NCBI GenBank assembly: GCA_028565635.1
Contig: JAOXYB010029656.1
Location: 1-14,976, forward strand
Reading direction: 5' to 3'
From: Phoronis ovalis
Taxonomy: Eukaryota; Phoronida; Phoronidae
Length of the DNA stretch: 14,976 nt
In this document: positions 11,001 through 14,976 of the stretch, in pieces
How the letters are laid out: the number at the start of each line of letters is the position of its first letter
How positions within the stretch are numbered: the stretch's first letter is position 1
Notes under the pieces: model-generated
Seen by the model: only the letters and a program-made list of their open reading frames with translations
The model's database searches: none
Told to the model about the DNA's origin: nothing
Position numbers and translations under genes: made by a program

Positions 11001-12739
11001 ACTATACCAAGGGATTGCTTTCCTTTGCTAAGAGTAGTAATGTAAAACAGTTTAATATCCATGATTTTTGTAGATTTTCCTGTTTAGAAATCAATCACTA
11101 TCATCTTTATTTTGCAGATTTGAAAAATTGGACATTACACCTAAGAGTGCACAAAAAATTAAACCTGTTTTGGAAAAATGGATGCGAGAGGCAGAGGAAC
11201 GATATAAAAATGGAGTTCACACTCTGACCGATTTTATAGGAAGGTAAGCTGATATTGTGAGAGAACTATTCATTTTGCAAGAAAATTCAAGATAAACACA
11301 ATTGTTAGTAGGGAGAATCAGAGAACTTTGAATGCTGCTGTCTCAGCTTGCTACCTTGACAGTAAGTTAAAATATGTATTTCACAAATTAAAAAATGTCC
11401 TTTTTCATTTTTGAGACTGTCACATTGGATATGTTGAGAAGTGGAGAATATTATTATGTAATTTACATTTCCTTGTCTATTACAGTGAACCATCAAAAAA
11501 GAGGAAAAGGCGGACATCTTTTACACCTCAAGCTGTTGATGCTTTGAATGAATTCTTTGAAAGAAACACTCATCCATCCGGTAAGAAAACGACTTGATGA
11601 AACTATAATATTTTTTTGTACTGCCTGAACTGCACAATGAACTTGGTACATTGTGCATCCGCACTACTATTCAAATCATTGCCTTCCAAATTTCTAAAAG
11701 TCTAATCTTAACAGTATTATAATGTATTCATATATAAAAAGATGACTATATATAATTATAAATGAATTTATCTGATGCTGTTCTGTGATATATTATTAAC
11801 TGGTTTGAGGAATCGGTAGACGGGTAACTTGATGTACAGTCTATGAATACAGTACAGACCTAGCTGATTGTGTATTGCGTATAAAAGCTTATGTCAACCT
11901 TTGTATGCGTAAGATTCAGGTTTTGACTAATTTTCTATTTTAAATACTTTTTCCGAGTTGATCTGACATTAGTTGAGTATTCATGCTTTAAGATACAGGT
12001 AATGGATTTGTTGAAAACAGTGGTTAGGTCTAACTGGTTAATCTTGCAATGTGCAACTTTGGGTTTGTTAGTTAATGATTAATTAGTCTAACAAGTTCAA
12101 TTTGTTAGAATTATACCGAAACTTAAGTTTCATTCTAACAGACCTGAAAGAAAACGTAATAACTGGAAATCTGTTGGCACGTGTATTCTGTGTGAAAAAT
12201 ATGGATAAAGTTTAATTTAATAATTTCCAGCATTTTGTTAGGTAGTATTATACTCAAAAATACCCAACTTGAATCTGCCAGTACTCGTTGTTGTAAATTA
12301 ACTCATTAGCATTGGTTAATACTTAGAGATTTGCTAACGGAGTTCTAGCGAGTTCTAATCAAGACGTTCAATGCAACTCCGTAACCGTACCTAAAAAAGC
12401 AACTGTTTTATGTGATTTGCAGGTGCTGAGATGACAGAAATGTCTGACAAGTTAAATTATGATCGTGAGGTTATCCGTGTATGGTTCTGCAACAAACGAC
12501 AAGCATTAAAGAACACAATAAAAAGACTGAAGGCTTCAGATGGTAGCTACTCAACAGGTTACCCAAGGGAAGACGTTTTTACACCAATGTCGACAGAAAA
12601 TATTGTGGACAAAACAGCATCAAATTTAGCCATAAAAACGGAACAAACATATGTGGTTAATTCCCGAGAACGTTTACCTAGCATGCCACTGGTCAATTCC
12701 ATTCAAAAGTCTTCGGTACCTGCTATTGTCACATCATGA
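4909..12739 (+). CDS. POU6F2-like: POU class 6 homeobox transcription factor (POU6F2-like), spliced, 11 coding exons
   Basis: Sequence-specific DNA-binding transcription factor acting in the nucleus; vertebrate class VI relatives (POU6F1/Brn-5, POU6F2/RPF-1) are mainly neural. Join: 4909-5004, 6509-6680, 7158-7280, 7670-7807, 8114-8241, 8896-9048, 9595-9802, 10499-10676, 11118-11243, 11486-11580, 12423-12739. This gives 1734 nt, or 577 residues plus TGA, with all junctions GT-AG and phase-consistent. Residues 1-340 are low-complexity and Gln/Thr/Pro/Ala-rich. The POU-specific domain is about 353-427, with the class VI signatures LTQTQVGQAL and ATEGPAYSQSAICRFEKLD. A basic cluster KKRKRR lies at 445-450. 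The homeodomain is 446-505, with WFCN at 493-496 (position 50 Cys, position 51 Asn), and the tail is 506-577. Class VI assignment is firm from the signature motifs. The F2 rather than F1 label rests on remembered similarity (ITPKSAQKIKPVLE, TSFTPQA, NTHPSG, KRQALKNTIKRLK), and an invertebrate may have one co-orthologue of both. The start codon is the weakest part of the model. Confidence 0.93.
5005..6508 (+). other. Intron 1 (1504 bp, phase 0)
   Basis: Donor AAG|gtatgc, acceptor cattttacctttcag|GA. It is mostly AT-rich, but 5112-5282 is a GC-richer island with direct repeats at its edges, and a G-rich CTCF-like string lies at 5986-6003. Open frames on both strands here show no recognisable protein. 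Confidence 0.85.
5112..5282. repeat. GC-rich island bounded by about 20-bp direct repeats
   Basis: By hand count the lines at 5101-5160 and 5221-5280 are about 48% and 52% GC with several CpGs, against about 33% at 5041-5100. The edges share a direct repeat: CCTCCAAC then GGGAAACAAACCACT (5112-5135), and CCTCCAACCGCGAACCACT (5264-5282), matching apart from two substitutions and a few-base indel. It may be a small inserted element or the remnant of one. Open frames of 95 aa (-) and 64 aa (+) cross it but match nothing I know. Confidence 0.4.
6509..6680 (+). CDS. POU6F2-like: Exon 2 (residues 33-90)
   Basis: Opens after a strong polypyrimidine acceptor (tttacctttcag|GATGTC) and closes at AAG|gtaaca, phase 0 in and phase 1 out. 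The peptide is rich in Ser, Thr and Pro, with runs such as SPVSTVSPASIPTPIATMAP and then SYSDHFFMSVPHH. It shows no folded domain and is typical of the N-terminal transactivation region of POU6 proteins. Both junctions agree in phase with the neighbouring exons. Confidence 0.85.
6681..7157 (+). other. Intron 2 (477 bp, phase 1)
   Basis: Donor AAG|gtaaca, acceptor tttgttacag|CA. About 40% of it is an imperfect inverted repeat, listed separately. Confidence 0.85.
6815..7005. mobile_element. About 190-bp imperfect inverted repeat, MITE-like
   Basis: Left arm 6815-6888 and right arm 6921-7005 are reverse complements over two good blocks. Outer block: CACTAGGTGGAGCCAC on the left against the complement of GTGGCTCCACCAAGTG on the right, continuing through an ACTATT/AATAGT end with a 2-base gap. 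Inner block: ATTTTGTGAAAGAA against TTCATTCACAAAAT, one mismatch. The middle of the arms is diverged, and the loop is about 32 bases. The size and structure fit a decayed non-autonomous foldback or MITE element. No target-site duplication is clear, and there is no transposase. Confidence 0.5.
7158..7280 (+). CDS. POU6F2-like: Exon 3 (residues 90-131), Gln/Leu-rich
   Basis: Acceptor tttgttacag|CA, donor ACAG|gtatgt, phase 1 in and out. Encodes AAPQQPILSQPQILLAGQLA then a stretch ending LPLQQLLIPVST. The spacing of Gln and bulky aliphatic residues resembles the glutamine-rich activation regions of POU2 and POU6 proteins. That function is inferred from composition, not from a defined motif. Confidence 0.88.
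7281..7669 (+). other. Intron 3 (389 bp, phase 1)
   Basis: Donor CAG|gtatgt and a strong acceptor tgctgtttttcatttcag|CT. AT-rich; nothing else recognised. Confidence 0.87.
7670..7807 (+). CDS. POU6F2-like: Exon 4 (residues 131-177), Gln/Ala/Leu-rich
   Basis: Follows a long polypyrimidine tract and ends CCAG|gtaggt, phase 1 in and out. Encodes SQQLFTLPMGAAGAQPFQIL, then TTAGGQLIAANLASLPGLVA. The pattern of short hydrophobic steps between Gln, Gly and Ala continues the activation-type region of exon 3. Vertebrate POU6F2 has comparable QLL and GQIIA-type text before its POU domain (from memory). Confidence 0.9.
7808..8113 (+). other. Intron 4 (306 bp, phase 1)
   Basis: Donor CAG|gtaggt, acceptor gatctgtgttccag|GC. 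Nothing else recognised. Confidence 0.85.
8114..8241 (+). CDS. POU6F2-like: Exon 5 (residues 177-219)
   Basis: Acceptor gtgttccag|GC and a perfect extended donor CT|gtaagt; phase 1 in, phase 0 out. Encodes a Ser/Thr-rich part (TPTVSAPSSFVDNKTSTTAS) followed by HHMTQLTQQLLSSGQLLAMG, another Gln/Leu block. No folded domain. Part of the probable activation region. Confidence 0.88.
8311..8337. repeat. 15-bp tandem duplication
   Basis: TATGTCTCGACA at 8311-8322 and 8326-8337, preceded by a short TTATG run. Probably replication slippage. Confidence 0.75.
8591..8705. repeat. Compact hairpin with 24-bp arms, flanked by 11-bp direct repeats
   Basis: Arms 8614-8637 and 8661-8684 pair at 23 of 24 positions as + strand RNA, with one G:U (8617/8681) and one C:A mismatch (8630/8668). 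Their shared core is ACCTTCAGTATC. The loop is 23 bases (8638-8660). Weaker pairing continues outward, including TGAGT against ACTCA. Just outside lie TGGTTCTACAC (8591-8601) and TGGCTCTACAC (8695-8705), direct repeats with one mismatch. Either a small foldback insertion with target duplication, or a pre-miRNA-like structured RNA in the intron. Confidence 0.6.
8896..9048 (+). CDS. POU6F2-like: Exon 6 (residues 220-270)
   Basis: Phase 0 in and out. The acceptor cttgtag|TTG is fixed by an in-frame TAG made by the splice AG itself (8893-8895), so the exon cannot extend upstream. The donor is CACCAG|gttagt. Encodes an Ala/Pro-rich start (LPSAPVAQAPAPPNTTVHHI), then a less biased stretch and MPTSVSSHSHQ. 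No known motif. Confidence 0.85.
9049..9594 (+). other. Intron 6 (546 bp, phase 0)
   Basis: Donor CAG|gttagt, acceptor tattctgtcactttcag|TC. AT-rich with several CATTAGCA-like words near 9220-9265; nothing else recognised. Confidence 0.83.
9595..9802 (+). CDS. POU6F2-like: Exon 7 (residues 271-340), Thr/Pro/Ser-rich
   Basis: Strong acceptor tctgtcactttcag|TCG, donor CCAA|gtaaga, phase 0 in and phase 1 out. The peptide includes a short internal repeat, SVTAAGP then TVTATP, encoded by two copies of CAGTGACAGCA (9641 and 9671), and ends in NGLPPNINQLLP. It is the spacer directly before the POU domain. The donor has A rather than G at the last exon base but otherwise matches well, and the phase fits exon 8. 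Confidence 0.87.
9803..10498 (+). other. Intron 7 (696 bp, phase 1)
   Basis: Donor AA|gtaaga, acceptor gtacactttag|AT. Contains an A14 run at 10268-10281. A competing acceptor at 10466 gives the wrong phase. Confidence 0.83.
10499..10676 (+). CDS. POU6F2-like: Exon 8: N-terminal half of POU-specific domain (residues 340-399)
   Basis: After a short Ser/Asn/Thr leader this encodes INLDEIKEFARQFKIRRLSL, then GLTQTQVGQALSATEGPAYS and QSAICR. This is helices 1-3 of the POU-specific domain in the class VI form. By alignment to Oct-1, Gln377 and Gln394 correspond to the conserved DNA-contact glutamines 27 and 44, and Ser395 replaces the Oct-1 Thr45. The TEGPAYSQSAICR string separates class VI from the YGNDFSQTTISR-type sequences of other POU classes. 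The donor TGCAG|gtagga splits the Arg codon in phase 2, inside the recognition region. Confidence 0.97.
10677..11117 (+). other. Intron 8 (441 bp, phase 2), inside the POU-specific domain
   Basis: Donor CAG|gtagga, acceptor atctttattttgcag|AT. Nothing else recognised. I could not support a cassette exon in it. Confidence 0.9.
11118..11243 (+). CDS. POU6F2-like: Exon 9: C-terminal half of POU-specific domain and linker (residues 399-441)
   Basis: Encodes FEKLDITPKSAQKIKPVLEK, then WMREAEERYKNG and HTLTDFIG. FEKLD to WM completes the POU-specific domain; the rest is the flexible linker to the homeodomain, whose DFIG end is close to class VI EFIG. Splice sites are ttgcag|AT and AAG|gtaagc, phase 2 in and out. 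Confidence 0.96.
11486..11580 (+). CDS. POU6F2-like: Exon 10: nuclear-localisation-type basic cluster and homeodomain N-terminal part (residues 441-473)
   Basis: Encodes EPSKKRKRRTSFTPQAVDAL, then NEFFERNTHPS. The basic run KKRKRR (445-450) is the homeodomain N-terminal arm and a probable nuclear localisation signal. Phe453, Leu461 and Phe465 occupy homeodomain core positions 8, 16 and 20. Splice sites are tctattacag|TG and CATCCG|gtaaga, phase 2 in and phase 1 out. The intron falls at homeodomain position 28, so the homeobox is split. Confidence 0.96.
11581..12422 (+). other. Intron 10 (842 bp, phase 1), splitting the homeobox
   Basis: Donor CCG|gtaaga, acceptor tatgtgatttgcag|GT. AT-rich. 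It holds an alternating inverted-word cluster at 12023-12139, listed separately. The preceding 242-bp intron 9 (11244-11485) shows nothing notable. Confidence 0.88.
12023..12139. repeat. Palindrome cluster with alternating GTTAG / CTAAC words
   Basis: GTTAG occurs at 12023, 12067 and 12104; CTAAC at 12030, 12088 and 12135, strictly alternating so that each pair can fold. The last pair, as GTTAGAAT/ATTCTAAC (12104-12111 and 12132-12139), encloses a perfect 14-bp palindrome GAAACTTAAGTTTC (12118-12131). The function is unknown. Confidence 0.5.
12423..12739 (+). CDS. POU6F2-like: Exon 11: homeodomain helices 2-3 and C-terminal tail (residues 473-577), stop TGA
   Basis: Encodes GAEMTEMSDKLNYDREVIRV, then WFCNKRQALKNTIKRLK. 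Trp493, Phe494, Cys495, Asn496 and Arg498 are homeodomain positions 48, 49, 50, 51 and 53; Cys50 is the POU hallmark and Asn51 the invariant adenine contact. A tail of about 70 residues follows (506-577), longer than I recall for vertebrate POU6F2 and unlike it in sequence. It contains AIKTEQ (Lys544), a psi-K-x-E SUMO-acceptor consensus, and ends PAIVTS before TGA (12737-12739). Acceptor gtgatttgcag|GT, phase 1. Confidence 0.96.
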
Positions 12740-12821
12740 GTCATGGAAGGTATTTTTATCTAATGAAAAGTGCTACAAGTTATATGATATATGTGTTACA
12801 ATATTTTATGGACCAAAGGTC

Positions 12822-12844
12822 TTATTTATTATCGTTTATTTATT
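12822..12844 (+). promoter_or_regulatory. AU-rich element, two UUAUUUAUU nonamers
   Basis: TTATTTATT at 12822-12830 and 12836-12844, about 80 bases after the stop. This nonamer is the core of class II AU-rich elements bound by TTP- and ELAV-type proteins that control mRNA stability. The role here is inferred. Confidence 0.5.
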
Positions 12845-14420
12845 AATTGTTGTTGTACAACAACTTGCCTGTAATTGTGCTACTGTTGACTGTTACAGTA
12901 AAAACTATAAATTAGTGTTATTTCAAAGTTTAAGTTGTGTCATTGATACGAAGGATAATATCGCATTATTATGACAGCACTCTTAGCTAAAATTATTCTT
13001 ATAGCTAAACACAGGTGCAAAAATATTGTAAACCAGGGATAGTTCTGTTCATCTACAGACATGTTATGTCTCATAATGAAAACAAATTGTGTGGTAACAG
13101 CAATGAAACAACATGTAGCTTTTCTAATTTTCATCAAGTAGCTTTCATACCGATAAAAGCAGTGTTACCGGAAAAACAACTTTATCCAAAGTTTAAGCAC
13201 TGGAATATTTTTTTTAAAGTTAAAGACAGGTGTATATGTGTATGTCTTCAAATTTTTGGAAATTTTTTATATTCCATTGCTTAAGGTTCTATCATGACTC
13301 CGAAAGCGTTGTTTTTCTGTTACCAAAATAGTTTTGTCAGTATGGCAGTGACTTTGTTGTCACAACATATATTGCACCTTGTGTTTTGGTATTTGACGTG
13401 ACACTTAAAAGTAGGAATACAACAGTAACAGACTGGTTGATGTCTGCAGTTTTTGCCCCATGTAAAGTACACTGCATGATAATATCTTTCAGCTGCCACT
13501 GTCTTTCTTAATATTTGAGTGTACCATCAAAGACCAAGTAAGCATTTGGCTAATTTTGTAAAAAAAAGTAGATGTTGTTTAAAATTAGCACTACATTGTA
13601 TATTGTGACAACAAAATTGCATAGCTGTAGCAGTTCATGCTTCAACTTTTATTAAAATCGCTAAATATGAATACTTTACATTATTTTAGTGTATCTTATA
13701 AGAGTGGTAAAAGTTTACATAATTATATACAGCCAATGTAGGTGCAATTTAGATTTTATTTGCCGGTTTCTGTATTGGAAAGAGACTGCGATATCCAGCC
13801 ACTACTGTATTAAGTGAAACAACAACATTTCTGCTTGGCCACACTGAACTTAGAGTAGATCTTAACTTGTTAGTTCACTAATCATTTAGTGGTGAAGTAA
13901 TTTCAGATGCCAGGAATATCAACGCGTTGGTATTTTATTAGCACTACACAGTGTGCAAAGTTATAAGCATGTTACACTCTAGTCGTTAAAGTGTATTGGG
14001 TAGCACTGAAATTGAAAAATGTGTTACCATGATGGGAGTGTTGCTGTTGAACAATGTTTGATGTGGGAAACTGGTTGCATGCACATGGTTGAGTTACCAA
14101 TCGTGAACCAAATTGATGCTGGTTTTGTGAATGGAATCAAGGCATTGTGCAAAGAATTGCATTTATTGTTTATTTACAAAATATGTATACGTTTTGGGTT
14201 ACAACCAGTGGTTCCAGCAAATGTGTGCCAATGGTCTATTGCAACTTAACACACTAAGTATTAACAACATGGTCTAGATGTTTGTAACATGATTTCTACA
14301 TCAAAATCTTATGAAATGGTGCTTTTTGTATACACATTAATTATAGAAATATGTTGTTTTGTATTTATGTACAATTTTTTTATTTCCAAGTTTTCGTCTA
14401 GTCATTTTGTACAAATGCAT

Positions 14421-14429
14421 TTATTTATT
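14421..14429 (+). promoter_or_regulatory. Third AU-rich nonamer near the 3' end
   Basis: TTATTTATT within CATTTATTTATTG, about 25 bases before the polyadenylation signal. Confidence 0.45.
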
Positions 14430-14453
14430 GTAATCTAAGGTAAAAATATAATT

Positions 14454-14480
14454 ATTAAAGTTGTACATTTGTAGTTGGTG
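14454..14480 (+). terminator. Polyadenylation signal ATTAAA with GU-rich downstream element
   Basis: ATTAAA at 14454-14459 is followed at about 10-20 bases by TTTGTAGTTGGTGT, a GU-rich element. This is the best signal and downstream-element pair seen after the stop; cleavage is expected near 14470. Confidence 0.6.
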
Positions 14481-14976
14481 TACTATAAACTGTTTTGTCA
14501 TTTTTAAAAACATTTTGATTAATTGTAGTAATGATTATTGTAGTACAGATTATACACTCACTCTTACACAAAAACACTTGGTGTGTACTCCTTGAGATTT
14601 GTGAAAGAATACGAGAAATGTGCTTATTAGCTTGCTGGGCCTCCAGTCCAGCAGGCTAAATACTGTGCTTCTGGGTTGTTACCCATGATCCACCATCCAG
14701 GTGTGCATGCCTCCATCAATTAACTTTAATTTATTATGCAGTAACAATTTTAGTTGTGAGGTCAATACATAGTTCAAATAACAGGTTGAGCTGAGTTTTT
14801 GGCTAGCTGGATTACTTCCAATATGGCCGACATGTTATTGAGTTAAGTTATTTGTACTAATATTTTGTAAACTGGAATAGATGGAGAGATCTCTACTAGT
14901 TTTGGATTTGGATTGTATACTTTTTACTGTATTTTTTTTGGATTGCTACCGTAACGATATTCAAAAATTTGGATTG
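14481..14976. other. 3' flanking DNA
   Basis: No coding sequence or RNA gene recognised. Apart from the hairpin at 14627-14659 it is plain AT-rich sequence. Confidence 0.6.
14627..14659. repeat. 12-bp stem hairpin in GC-richer patch
   Basis: TTAGCTTGCTGG (14627-14638) pairs with CCAGCAGGCTAA (14648-14659) through 11 Watson-Crick pairs and one T:G, with a 9-base loop. A smaller TGGGT/ACCCA hairpin follows at 14672-14685. The patch is GC-richer than its surroundings and may be part of a dispersed repeat. Confidence 0.45.

Larger units (their letters stand above)
12740..14475 (+). other. Probable 3' UTR
   Basis: It follows the TGA stop directly and contains no intron signals or recognisable coding sequence. 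Open frames of up to about 107 aa here look like chance frames. The 3' boundary is set by the ATTAAA at 14454 and the downstream GU-rich stretch, giving about 1.7 kb. An earlier ATTAAA at 13651 could give a shorter form. Confidence 0.65.

Noticed and set aside
10677-11117. Cassette exon in intron 8 equivalent to the vertebrate 36-residue insert
   Set aside because: Only weak AG/GT pairs, such as around 10800-10815, were seen; none gives a convincing phase-2, in-frame exon.
12734-12739. C-terminal PDZ-binding motif
   Set aside because: The protein ends Val-Thr-Ser. Class I PDZ ligands need a hydrophobic last residue.
12651-13284. Open frames of 65-107 aa just after the stop on both strands
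   Set aside because: They overlap the real exon 11 or lie in the AT-rich 3' UTR, have low-complexity hydrophobic composition and no recognisable domain.
1-14976. tRNA, rRNA, CRISPR array, operon or prophage features
   Set aside because: No cloverleaf, conserved rRNA text, regularly spaced direct repeats or bacterial gene signals were seen. The window is clearly eukaryotic.

Overview
The window is animal nuclear DNA. It is AT-rich, has short exons separated by GT-AG introns, and carries one gene on the + strand: a class VI POU-homeobox transcription factor (POU6F1/POU6F2-like, closest by eye to POU6F2). I reconstruct eleven coding exons between 4909 and 12739. Every junction keeps the reading frame, giving a 577-residue protein that ends in a true stop. 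The many TACATGTA-type words, the small introns and the protein's divergence outside the DNA-binding region suggest a lophotrochozoan invertebrate such as a mollusc. That placement is an inference, not a demonstration.

Layout. 1-4899 has no recognisable coding sequence. It is upstream DNA or, more likely, a large 5' intron, because the first coding exon is preceded by an acceptor-like sequence. It contains a degenerate tandem repeat (about 1561-1860), a 15-base C run, a small hairpin and a three-copy 18-bp repeat. 4900-9802 holds seven exons encoding a low-complexity, Gln/Thr/Pro/Ala-rich N-terminal region of about 340 residues, the probable activation region. 10499-11243 (exons 8-9) encode the POU-specific domain and linker. 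11486-12739 (exons 10-11) encode the POU homeodomain and a C-terminal tail with a consensus SUMO-acceptor motif. 12740 to about 14475 is read as a 1.7-kb 3' UTR with three UUAUUUAUU AU-rich nonamers and an ATTAAA/GU-rich polyadenylation site. The rest is flanking DNA with a short hairpin.

The introns hold several unlabelled structures: a 170-bp GC-rich island bounded by near-identical 20-bp direct repeats (intron 1), a 190-bp inverted-repeat element (intron 2), a compact hairpin of at least 24 bp flanked by 11-bp direct repeats (intron 5), and an alternating GTTAG/CTAAC palindrome cluster (intron 10, which splits the homeobox). These look like small non-autonomous mobile elements or structured RNAs and are the least explained part of the window. 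No bacterial features, tRNA, rRNA or CRISPR arrays are visible. I found no wholly new biological system; the best leads are the intronic hairpin and the splice junction inside the POU-specific domain.
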